Made by a program: the position numbers and the translations under genes
The notes under the pieces: generated by a model
What the model was told of the DNA's origin: nothing
Seen by the model: only the letters and a program-made list of their open reading frames with translations
Databases searched by the model: none
In this document: piece after piece, positions 35,509 through 42,619 of the stretch
How positions within the stretch are numbered: position 1 is the stretch's first letter
How the letters are laid out: each line of letters opens with the position of its first letter
Origin: Pseudomonas fluvialis
Lineage (GTDB): Bacteria; Pseudomonadota; Gammaproteobacteria; Pseudomonadales; Pseudomonadaceae
DNA length: 64,000 bases
Assembly: GCF_014207935.1 (NCBI RefSeq)
Contig: NZ_JACHLL010000008.1
Coordinates: 1 to 64,000, forward strand
Direction of reading: 5' to 3'

Positions 35509-36412
35509 GATGCTGCGCTATAGCCTGAGCGGGCCGACCATGGGCACGCGCTTCAGCGCCGTACTGCAGGCCCTCGCCGGGCTGGATACCGACGCTCTCG
35601 GCGCCACGTTGCAGGCAGAGGTGGATCGGGTCGACCGGCAGATGTCTACCTGGAAGCCGGACTCTGACCTGATGCGCCTGAACGCCGCGCCTTGCGGGCA
35701 GTGGTTGGAGGTGCCGGACGAGCTGCTCTGGGTGCTGCTCAGTGCAGTGCAGGTGAGTGTTGCTTCTGATGGCGCCTTCGAGATCGCGGTGGGTGAGCTG
35801 GTCACGGCCTATGGCTTTGGCCCGCCATCTTTGGTTGGCTGTGCCCCGGGCCGCTCCGGGCGCGCCAGCGAGCTACTGGAGATCGACCCCGAAGGAAAAC
35901 GGGTGCGCAAGCATGGGCCGCTGACGCTGGACCTTAACGGTATCGCCAAGGGCTTTGCCGTGGACCAGATGGCGCGCTGCCTGGAGGCTCAGGGCATCAC
36001 GTCCTATCTGGTCGGCATCGACGGCGAGATGCGCGCCCGTGGCCTGAAGGCCGACGGCAGTGCGTGGAAGGTGGCGCTGGAGCGACCGCTGCGGGGCCGG
36101 CGCGAGGTGCTGGGCGCGCTGGAGCTGTCCGACATCGCCATCGCCACCTCCGGCGACTACCGCCACTGGCGCGAGCGCGACGGCCAGAGCTATTCACACA
36201 CCATGGACCCTGCCACCGGCGCGCCGCTGCAGAGCAACCTGGCCTCCGTCTCGGTGCTGTGCGCCAGCTGCATGTACGCCGACGCCTGGGCCACCGCGTT
36301 GATGGTGCTGGGTCCTGAACGTGGCCGGGAGCTAGCCGAGCGCCAAGGCCTGGCCGCCATCTTCGTGCTGCGCGAAGGCGATGCGCTGCGCGAGGTGACG
36401 GTCGGGCTCTGA
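35498..36412 (+). CDS. apbE: FAD:protein FMN transferase (ApbE family)
   Basis: ApbE covalently attaches FMN to Ser/Thr of target flavoproteins using FAD and Mg2+. The 304-residue protein has the family signature GPTMGTRF (12-19), DLNGIAKGFAVDQ near 147 and the acidic C-terminal metal-binding region (SHTMDPATGAPL). No signal peptide or lipobox is seen, so it would act in the cytoplasm, unlike most ApbE lipoproteins. It overlaps the PepSY flavoreductase gene by 11 bases and is presumably coexpressed with it. A canonical FMN-acceptor motif (S/T-GA-T) is not evident in the two upstream products. Confidence 0.9.
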   Translation: MSTEMLRYSLSGPTMGTRFSAVLQALAGLDTDALGATLQAEVDRVDRQMSTWKPDSDLMRLNAAPCGQWLEVPDELLWVLLSAVQVSVASDGAFEIAVGELVTAYGFGPPSLVGCAPGRSGRASELLEIDPEGKRVRKHGPLTLDLNGIAKGFAVDQMARCLEAQGITSYLVGIDGEMRARGLKADGSAWKVALERPLRGRREVLGALELSDIAIATSGDYRHWRERDGQSYSHTMDPATGAPLQSNLASVSVLCASCMYADAWATALMVLGPERGRELAERQGLAAIFVLREGDALREVTVGL

Positions 36413-36496
36413 CCCAAGGCAACTCGCAAGAGGGCTGATCAGCTTAATCCCCCAGGGCGGTCAGCACGGGGGACTTCTTGCCAACTCTTATGGCTA

Positions 36497-36937
36497 TCAG
36501 GCGAGTTTGACGTTCATGGTGATGCGCGCTGTAAACACTGTCTTGCCTTCGCTATCACGGATCTCAACCGGCACCAGCTTGTCGCCTTCGCTGTTCCAGT
36601 CGATCTCATCGCCAAGGGCCATCGCTGTCACTTCGCTCTTGGCCTTGGCCAGGTACTCCACGGTCATGCCCTTGGGAATCCAGCGTGCGCCACCGGGTAT
36701 GGATACGTTGGTCATCATCCCGGCGGCCAGCTCGGCGGCGTTGCACAGGGCTATGGCATGCACGGTGCCCAGGTGGTTGGTGATCTCGCGGCAGAAGGGC
36801 ACCTTCACCGTGGCCCCGCCCTGGCGCAACTCGGCGATCAGCGGATTGATGGTGGTGAAGTAGGGCGCCATCTGGCAGGCCATCTTGCTGAATGCTTCGG
36901 GACCTGCGCTGTTGAACATGCTGAGAACCTGGTTCAT
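36497..36937 (-). CDS. Hotdog-fold (DUF4442) thioesterase-like protein
   Basis: A 146-residue soluble protein of the DUF4442/PaaI-like hotdog family. It has a long helix packed against a sheet and the typical TVHAIALCNAAELAAGMM region, which in thioesterases carries the substrate site. Members are acyl-CoA thioesterases or binders of unknown substrate. It is divergent from a TetR regulator with two operator-like dyads between them (36967-36999), so its expression is probably repressed by that regulator. Confidence 0.8.
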   Translation of the reverse strand: MNQVLSMFNSAGPEAFSKMACQMAPYFTTINPLIAELRQGGATVKVPFCREITNHLGTVHAIALCNAAELAAGMMTNVSIPGGARWIPKGMTVEYLAKAKSEVTAMALGDEIDWNSEGDKLVPVEIRDSEGKTVFTARITMNVKLA

Positions 36938-36966
36938 CTCGACCTCTGGTCTGTGGGAATAAATTA

Positions 36967-36999
36967 ACAGAACAGTATTCTGTAAAAGAACAATATTCT
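36967..36999. promoter_or_regulatory. Two tandem TetR operator copies
   Basis: ACAGAA-CAGTA-TTCTGT (36967-36983) is a perfect 6+6 dyad, followed by AGAA-CAATA-TTCT (36987-36999) with the same N5 centre. Both lie between the divergent hotdog gene (start 36937) and TetR gene (start 37087), where repression of both is expected. Confidence 0.6.
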
Positions 37000-37086
37000 G
37001 CGATTGCCCGCTTCGTCAAGCCCGGCCGGGCTTACCGATCGATGCAAGACTGGCCTACCATTGGCTTTTTCCGACCTGTACCCCTT

Positions 37087-37704
37087 ATGGAAACCGCAGA
37101 TCTACTGATGCGCCGCTACCCCGGCAGAAGGGCAGAACTCAAGCGCAGCATCCTTGGCAAGGCGCTGGCCTGCTTCAACGAGCAGGGTATCGAGGCGACT
37201 ACCATCGAAACCATCCGCTTGGCCTGCGACACCAGCGTGGGGGCCATCTACCACCACTTCGGTAACAAGGAGGGGCTGGTGGCGGCGCTGTTCTTCGCGG
37301 CGCTGGACGACCAGGCCGAGCAGCGCCAGCAGTACCTCACGGAGGCCAAAACCGCTCAGCAGGGTGTGCATGCTCTGGTGCACAGCTATGTCGACTGGGT
37401 CAGTCGCCAGCCGGACTGGGCGCGCTTTCAGTTTCAGGCCCGTTTCGCCGTGGCCACAGGTCCCTTCAGGAACGAACTGGCCAGCCGCAACAAGGCGCGC
37501 AACCGGCAATTGCTCGAATGGCTGGCACAGTACGGCCAGGGCGAGGAGATGCGCCGCCTGCCGACCGAACTGCTGCCCTCGCTGATCGTCGGTCAGGCCG
37601 AGAGCTACTGCCGGGCATGGCTGTCCGGAAGGGTCAAGGGCGAGCCGGCGGGCTACCGCGCGCTGCTGGCTGAAGCGGCCTGGCGCTCGATCGCCGGTGA
37701 GTAA
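37087..37704 (+). CDS. TetR-family transcriptional regulator
   Basis: A 205-residue repressor with a TetR-type N-terminal helix-turn-helix (TIETIRLACDTSVGAIYHHF) and a C-terminal helical ligand-binding domain. The start is uncertain: ATG 37042, 37087 or 37108 are in frame and none has a strong ribosome site; 37087 is chosen as a compromise. It is divergent from the DUF4442 hotdog gene, with two dyads between. Ligands of such pairs are often acyl-CoA or hydrophobic compounds, which is inference. Confidence 0.83.
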   Translation: METADLLMRRYPGRRAELKRSILGKALACFNEQGIEATTIETIRLACDTSVGAIYHHFGNKEGLVAALFFAALDDQAEQRQQYLTEAKTAQQGVHALVHSYVDWVSRQPDWARFQFQARFAVATGPFRNELASRNKARNRQLLEWLAQYGQGEEMRRLPTELLPSLIVGQAESYCRAWLSGRVKGEPAGYRALLAEAAWRSIAGE

Positions 37705-37719
37705 AGATGACAGCCTGAC

Positions 37720-37737
37720 CTTGAGGTTAACGTTAAG
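37720..37737. promoter_or_regulatory. MerR-type dyad upstream of the MerR gene
   Basis: CTTGAGGTTAACGTTAAG is an 18-bp imperfect dyad centred on GTTAAC, 38 bases before the merR start. The longer sequence from 37716 (TGACCTTGAGGTTAAC) is shared, with three transitions, with the promoter of the convergent ADC-like gene at 39357. Confidence 0.55.
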
Positions 37738-37775
37738 CTCCGCAGCAAGGGCGTCACTGGCGAGGCATTGCGCAC

Positions 37776-38246
37776 ATGAAAATTGGTGAACTGGCAGAGC
37801 GAACGGGCCTCAACCCTTCGCGGATCCGCTTCTACGAAAGCATTGGCCTGCTGAAGATGGTCGAGCGTCAGGCCAACGGCTACCGGCGCTATCCGCCGGA
37901 AGCGGTGCTGGTGCTCAACCTGATCACCACGGCGCAGAAGGCGGGGTTCAGTCTCGACGAGCTGCGCACCCTGTTGCCTCAGGACCTGTCCCAGTGGCAA
38001 CACGGCACGCTGCTCGACACCCTGCAGGGCAAGGTCCGCGATATCGAGGCGCTGGAGCGGCAGCTGGGCGAGAGCAAGCGCCATCTGCTCTCGCTGATTG
38101 CCGAGATCGAGTCCAAGCCCGATGACATCGATTGCGCGACCAATGCCCGGCGAGTTCTGTCGGGCCTGCATTTGGGCGAGCAGTCGATGCCGGCGTTGGA
38201 GGGTGTCACGCCGCCAGGCCGGAACCGGTCTGGCAGGCAGCGTTAA
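37776..38246 (+). CDS. MerR-family transcriptional regulator
   Basis: A 156-residue MerR protein with the winged helix at the N-terminus (KIGELAERTGLNPSRIRFYESIGLL), dimerisation coiled coil near 85-115 and a short C-terminal effector region. It lacks the cysteine pattern of metal-sensing MerR proteins (only C126 near the end), so an organic ligand is more likely. It converges on the ADC-like gene with a three-base gap. Both promoters share a dyad sequence, so autoregulation and control of the ADC-like gene are proposed. Confidence 0.85.
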   Translation: MKIGELAERTGLNPSRIRFYESIGLLKMVERQANGYRRYPPEAVLVLNLITTAQKAGFSLDELRTLLPQDLSQWQHGTLLDTLQGKVRDIEALERQLGESKRHLLSLIAEIESKPDDIDCATNARRVLSGLHLGEQSMPALEGVTPPGRNRSGRQR

Positions 38247-38249
38247 GAC

Positions 38250-39251
38250 CTACTCGCTGCCGAGCAAGGCCGCCAGGGGTTTTGGCGCATAGAGCGCACT
38301 CTGGAATTGCGGCACGTATTCATACTTCATCAACTTGCCCAGTTTGAGCGAACGGACGTAGTCCGACAGGCCGCCAGTGCCCAACGTCAGCCTGACCGAC
38401 TGTTCGTCGCTGCTCGAAGCGTGGCTGAGCTGGCGCGATACGGCATAGCCGTAACTGAGCTCTCCCTGATGGTTGAGGTTGGTGAAGCTGTTGGTGACCA
38501 GTTCGGCTTCTCTGGAGAGTTCCTCCAGCTTCTGCGTCTCCAGGGTCAGGTCGGGCTGGCCGGTGGCGCTGTCGCTGATCGTGAAGATCACGGACTTGTC
38601 GGTTTCCTGGTAGTCGATGGGCGCCAGCCATTTCGGCAGGTTGTAACCAACCACGCCGCGCACCCGTGCCAGTTCGGTATTGACCGGCAGCTTCAGTACG
38701 TAGCCCCAGAAGTCCCCGGACAGCGATTGGCCGATCAGCGAGACTGGCCCCAGGTTGCTGCTACCGGGTTTGTTGGTGACGATCGACAGGGCGATTTCGT
38801 TGTAGCTGTCATTGTCGCAGTAGTGGTAAGCATAGGCGGTGAGGGCGACCAGGCCCCGTCCAGGCCATATTTGCAGCGGCTGCACCTGGCTCTGTACCTC
38901 GGCTGGGATCAGGGCCCTGAGGCGTTCGAGGTCGGCGGTGAAGACCGCCGTCACCCGGCTGTTTCGGTAGTAGAAGTTGGGTGAGTAGGATTCGAAGCCC
39001 ATGTTGACCTTCTCCTTGTGCAGGCCCTTGAACCAGCTCAGGTCCACGTCCGGCGCTTCGGCCGCGATCACGGCAAGCGGTGGGTTGGAGCGATAGCGGT
39101 CGTACAGGCCGCCGGCGACCACTGGCACGGCGTGCCCGGCGAGGTCGATGTGGCTGGTTGCCGGAGGGGGTGGCGAGCCTGCTGCCCATGCCAGGCTGGT
39201 CAGGGTGTTGAGCAGCAGACCGGTCATGCCGGCGATCATTGCGCTTTTCAT
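38250..39251 (-). CDS. Exported acetoacetate decarboxylase (ADC)-like protein
   Basis: A 333-residue protein with a signal peptide (residues 1-23, cleavage after WAA) followed by an acetoacetate-decarboxylase-like beta-barrel domain (MGFESYSPNFYYRNSRVT, ALIPAEVQSQVQPLQIWPG, YHYCDNDSYNEIALSI, with VKLPV-like LKLPVNTELA). Classical ADC is cytoplasmic; an exported version probably handles a different substrate, as in other ADC-superfamily members with altered reactions. The catalytic lysine cannot be confirmed here. It is convergent with the MerR gene and has a MerR-type promoter. Confidence 0.75.
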   Translation of the reverse strand: MKSAMIAGMTGLLLNTLTSLAWAAGSPPPPATSHIDLAGHAVPVVAGGLYDRYRSNPPLAVIAAEAPDVDLSWFKGLHKEKVNMGFESYSPNFYYRNSRVTAVFTADLERLRALIPAEVQSQVQPLQIWPGRGLVALTAYAYHYCDNDSYNEIALSIVTNKPGSSNLGPVSLIGQSLSGDFWGYVLKLPVNTELARVRGVVGYNLPKWLAPIDYQETDKSVIFTISDSATGQPDLTLETQKLEELSREAELVTNSFTNLNHQGELSYGYAVSRQLSHASSSDEQSVRLTLGTGGLSDYVRSLKLGKLMKYEYVPQFQSALYAPKPLAALLGSE

Positions 39252-39326
39252 GTTCTTCCTTTCTCCACGTGATGTGTCAGGTCAGGCTTGGTATGCCGGG
39301 ACATGCCCGAGCCAGCCTGCATGGCC

Positions 39327-39357
39327 ACCTTAATGTTCAAGTTAGCTTTAAGGTCAA
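39327..39357 (-). promoter_or_regulatory. MerR-type promoter with 19-bp spacer for the ADC-like gene
   Basis: On the minus strand TTGACC (-35, 39357-39352) and TAAGGT (-10, 39332-39327) are separated by 19 bases, the elongated spacer typical of MerR-activated promoters. A dyad ACCTTAA-N14-TTAAGGT (39327-39333, 39348-39354) overlaps the spacer. Confidence 0.6.
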
Positions 39358-39487
39358 GTGGGGGATTCTGTCCTCTGCCAAGGGCTAGCGGTATCGCGCG
39401 AGGCGGTCGCCAGCGTGGTTAACCCGCTTTGCGTGATGGCGCCGTCTACCTGGCTGAACACCCTGTTCATTGCCGAGGAGAGGCGCC

Positions 39488-41182
39488 ATGACCCTGCACC
39501 CCGTTGTTCAACCGCTGCTGGCCGGTTTCACCCTGACCCTGCTGCTGGCGGCCTGCAGCGCTCCGGAAAGCCCGCAGGCGCCGGCCGGCAACAGCCCGGC
39601 CGAAACACAGGCCGAACTCGCCAAGACCAAGTCCGAGATGCCCAGCCCGCCGCTGGCCGCCGCAGCGGCCAAGCGCATGATGGCGCTGCCGGCCAGCGCC
39701 GAGGTGATGGCTTACGCGCCGCAGGCGGACAACAGCCTGCCGGGTTACCGCGATGTGCCGCGCGAGCAGTACCAGGCGCTGACGGATAACCCGGTGCAAC
39801 TGGTCAGCGAGCAGCCGGTGTCGACCTTCAGCATCGACGTGGACACCGGCAGCTACGCCAACGTGCGGCGCTTTCTCAATGCTGGCCAGCTGCCACCCAG
39901 GGACGCCGTGCGTCTGGAAGAGCTGGTCAACTACTTTCCCTACGATTACCCGAGTCGCGCCGATGGCCGGCCCTTTGCCGTCAGCAGCGAGCTGATGACC
40001 ACGCCCTGGAACCCGCAGACCCGCCTGCTGCGGCTGGCCGTGGCGGCGCAGGAACAGGGCCTGGCCGCCTTGCCGCCAGCCAACCTTGTGTTTCTGGTCG
40101 ATGTGTCCGGCTCGATGGACCGCCGCGAGGGCCTGCCGATGGTGCAGGCCACCCTGAAGCTGTTGGTCGAGCAACTGCGCGCCGAGGACCGGGTAGCTCT
40201 GGTGACCTATGCCGGCGATGCGCGGGTGGTGCTGGCCTCCACGCCGGGTAGCGAAAAGGCCCGCATCCGCACGGCGATCGATCAGCTCAGCGCCGGTGGC
40301 GGCACGGCTGGCGCTTCGGGCATCCAGCTGGCCTACCAGCAGGCGCGTCAGAGCCTGCTGAAGGACGGCATCAACCGCATCCTGCTGGCCACCGACGGTG
40401 ACTTCAATGTCGGTATCAGCGACTTTGCCTCGCTCAAGGCCATGGCCGAGCGCGAGCGCCGCAGCGGCGTGTCGCTGACCACCCTGGGCTTTGGCGTGGA
40501 CAACTACAACGAACAGCTGATGGAGCAACTGGCCGACGCCGGCGACGGCAATTACGCCTACATCGATACCCTGCAGGAGGCGCGCAAGGTGCTGGTGGAA
40601 CAGCTGGCCTCGACGCTCTCGGTGGTGGCCCGTGACGTCAAGCTTCAGGTCGAGTTCAACCCGGCTCAGGTCAGCCAGTACCGCCTGCTCGGTTACGAGA
40701 ATCGTCAGCTCAAGCGCGAGGACTTCAACAATGATCAGGTCGATGCCGGCGAGATCGGCGCGGGTCAGCGCGTCACCGCGCTGTACGAGATAGTCCCGGC
40801 CGGCCAGAAGGGCTGGATCGAGCCGCTGCGCTATCAGGCTTCCGAGTCGCCGGCCAGCAACAGCGGCGAACTGGCCTGGCTGCGCCTGCGCTACAAGACG
40901 GTCACGGGCGGCCAGAGCCAGCTGATCGAGCAGCCGCTCCCGGCTCAGGTGGTGGTGCAACCTTCGGCCGACCTGCGCTTTGCCGCGGCGGTGGCGGCCT
41001 TTGCCCAGCAGCTGCGCGGGGAACGTTATACCCAGGGCTTTGGCGCTGACGCGACCCTGGCGCTGGCCCGGGGTGCGCTGGCGGACGATCGCTTTGGTCT
41101 GCGCCATGAGTTTGTCCAGCTGGTTGAATTGGCGCAGAGCCTGCACAATCCAGCGCTTTCCACCCAGGATGCGGTGCAATGA
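39488..41182 (+). CDS. VWA-domain lipoprotein (YfbK-like)
   Basis: A 564-residue lipoprotein (signal peptide and lipobox L-L-A-A-C, Cys near residue 22). Residues 90-180 precede a von Willebrand A domain with an intact MIDAS motif (DVSGSMDRREG near residue 208, then Thr and Asp later), and a DUF3520-like C-terminal domain follows. VWA proteins of this type bind protein partners through a divalent cation. ATG 39488 has GAGGAGAGG upstream; the longer frame from 39470 is rejected. It overlaps the sigma factor gene by four bases, so it is the first cistron of the sigma operon. Confidence 0.85.
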   Translation: MTLHPVVQPLLAGFTLTLLLAACSAPESPQAPAGNSPAETQAELAKTKSEMPSPPLAAAAAKRMMALPASAEVMAYAPQADNSLPGYRDVPREQYQALTDNPVQLVSEQPVSTFSIDVDTGSYANVRRFLNAGQLPPRDAVRLEELVNYFPYDYPSRADGRPFAVSSELMTTPWNPQTRLLRLAVAAQEQGLAALPPANLVFLVDVSGSMDRREGLPMVQATLKLLVEQLRAEDRVALVTYAGDARVVLASTPGSEKARIRTAIDQLSAGGGTAGASGIQLAYQQARQSLLKDGINRILLATDGDFNVGISDFASLKAMAERERRSGVSLTTLGFGVDNYNEQLMEQLADAGDGNYAYIDTLQEARKVLVEQLASTLSVVARDVKLQVEFNPAQVSQYRLLGYENRQLKREDFNNDQVDAGEIGAGQRVTALYEIVPAGQKGWIEPLRYQASESPASNSGELAWLRLRYKTVTGGQSQLIEQPLPAQVVVQPSADLRFAAAVAAFAQQLRGERYTQGFGADATLALARGALADDRFGLRHEFVQLVELAQSLHNPALSTQDAVQ

Positions 41183-41769
41183 TCCCAGAGCCATCCCCGA
41201 GCGCCAGCGATGCCGCACTGTTGCGGCGCTACCGACAGGGCGATGCGGCGGCGTTCGGCGAGCTATATGCGCGGCATCGCCAGGGCCTGTTTCGTTTCCT
41301 GCTCGGCCTGTGCGGCGAGCAGGCGCTGGCCGAGGAGGTGTTTCAGGAAACCTGGCTGAGCCTGATCCGTACCGACAGCGATATCCGCCAGCAGGTGCAG
41401 TTCAAGACCTGGCTGTACCAGATCGCGCGCAACCGCCTGATCGATCACTGGCGTCGCCAGGGCCGCAAGACGGCGCTGCACGACAGTTACGACGAGGCCG
41501 AGCATGGCCGCGCCGATCCCGCCGCGGGGCCTGAACAGCAGTTGAGCTTCAGCCGCGACCAGCAACGCCTGGCCGCGGCGCTGGCCGATCTGCCGGCCGA
41601 ACAGCGTGAGGTGTTCCTGTTGCGTGCCCAGGGCGATCTGGAGCTGCACGAGATTGCCGAACTCACCGCCACGGCGCAGGAAACGGTGAAAAGCCGCCTG
41701 CGTTATGCCTTGCAGAAACTGCGGCGCTTGCTGGGCGAGCCCGCCACCATCGAGGAGAAGTCGGCATGA
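41179..41769 (+). CDS. ECF sigma factor (RpoE-type)
   Basis: A 196-residue alternative sigma factor. Region 2 (ALLRRYRQGDAAAFGELYARH, EVFQETWLSLIRTD, WLYQIARNRLIDHWRR) and region 4 (LAAALADLPAEQREVFLLRAQGDLELHEIAELTATAQETVKSRLRYAL, whose key motif is VKSRL) are complete. It would direct RNA polymerase to an envelope-stress or surface regulon. It overlaps the VWA gene by four bases and the anti-sigma gene by four. No ECF-type -35/-10 was recognised upstream of the operon. Confidence 0.92.
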   Translation: MIPEPSPSASDAALLRRYRQGDAAAFGELYARHRQGLFRFLLGLCGEQALAEEVFQETWLSLIRTDSDIRQQVQFKTWLYQIARNRLIDHWRRQGRKTALHDSYDEAEHGRADPAAGPEQQLSFSRDQQRLAAALADLPAEQREVFLLRAQGDLELHEIAELTATAQETVKSRLRYALQKLRRLLGEPATIEEKSA

Positions 41770-42545
41770 GTACGCGTCCGCCTGCGGATCAGCCGCACCT
41801 GGCAGAAGAGGCTCTCGAGGCCCAACTGCTCACCCATTTCCGCCAGCACAGTCAGGGCGAACCTTCGGCCGAACTGGATGCCCGCATTCTCGCCGCCGGG
41901 ACGGCCGAGGCCCTCCGAGCGAAGCCCGCGCAGGGCGGCTGGCAGAACTGGCTCCAGCGCCTGCTGGCGCCCAGCGGCATGGCCGCGCTGGCCGGGGTGG
42001 CTTGCGTCGGGCTGGCCGTCAGTCTGACCTGGCGCACCCTGCAGGAGCCTGCCGCGCAAATGCCGCTGGAGGTCAGCCAGCCAATGTCGGCGCCGATTCC
42101 TGAACCTGTGCCTGCAGCGGCATCCGCCCCGGCACCTGTGACCGAGGAAGCGGCCGCTTTCAGCGACAGCCTGCCGGCTGCCGACAGCTCGATGGCCAGC
42201 AGTTCAACCGCCAACCGTGCGATGGCCAAGCGCGAGGCGCCGGTTGCTGCACAGCGTTCTGCAGAGCGCACAGCGGCAGCTCCGGCGGCGTCGGAGCCGG
42301 CCAAGAAAAGCCTGCTGCTACCGGCTGACCCGCCCGTGCAGATGATGGCGGCGCCTGCCGGTGCGAGTAGCGAAGAACTGGCCAAGGCCAAGTCGTCGGC
42401 GCCAAGCCTGGAGGACAGCCTGCGCCAACTGCGGCAGCTGCGCGAAAGCGGCCAACAGGACGCAGCCGCCGCTTTGCTGGTCGATCTGCAGCAGCGTTAT
42501 CCGCAGCGGGATATCGAGGCGGAACTGCTGCGACTGCCGCGTTAA
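41766..42545 (+). CDS. Membrane anti-sigma-like protein
   Basis: A 259-residue protein with a soluble N-terminal domain, one transmembrane segment near residues 74-92 (GMAALAGVACVGLAVSLTW) and a long Ala/Pro-rich periplasmic tail ending in a helical segment. The topology and position directly after an ECF sigma gene (overlap of four bases) indicate an anti-sigma factor. There is no clear zinc-binding HxxxCxxC motif, so it is a divergent anti-sigma or a partner; that part is inference. Confidence 0.7.
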   Translation: MSTRPPADQPHLAEEALEAQLLTHFRQHSQGEPSAELDARILAAGTAEALRAKPAQGGWQNWLQRLLAPSGMAALAGVACVGLAVSLTWRTLQEPAAQMPLEVSQPMSAPIPEPVPAAASAPAPVTEEAAAFSDSLPAADSSMASSSTANRAMAKREAPVAAQRSAERTAAAPAASEPAKKSLLLPADPPVQMMAAPAGASSEELAKAKSSAPSLEDSLRQLRQLRESGQQDAAAALLVDLQQRYPQRDIEAELLRLPR

Positions 42546-42619
42546 CTGGGTCCGGTCAGGCCGGGAGCGGGTGCGATAGCATCTGCTCCCATAACCCTGC
42601 TCAAGCGCAAGGAGGCGCG

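Noticed and set aside
39467..41218. A 583-codon minus-strand frame across the VWA gene
   Set aside because: Low-complexity antisense product; the plus strand encodes a lipoprotein with an intact MIDAS motif.
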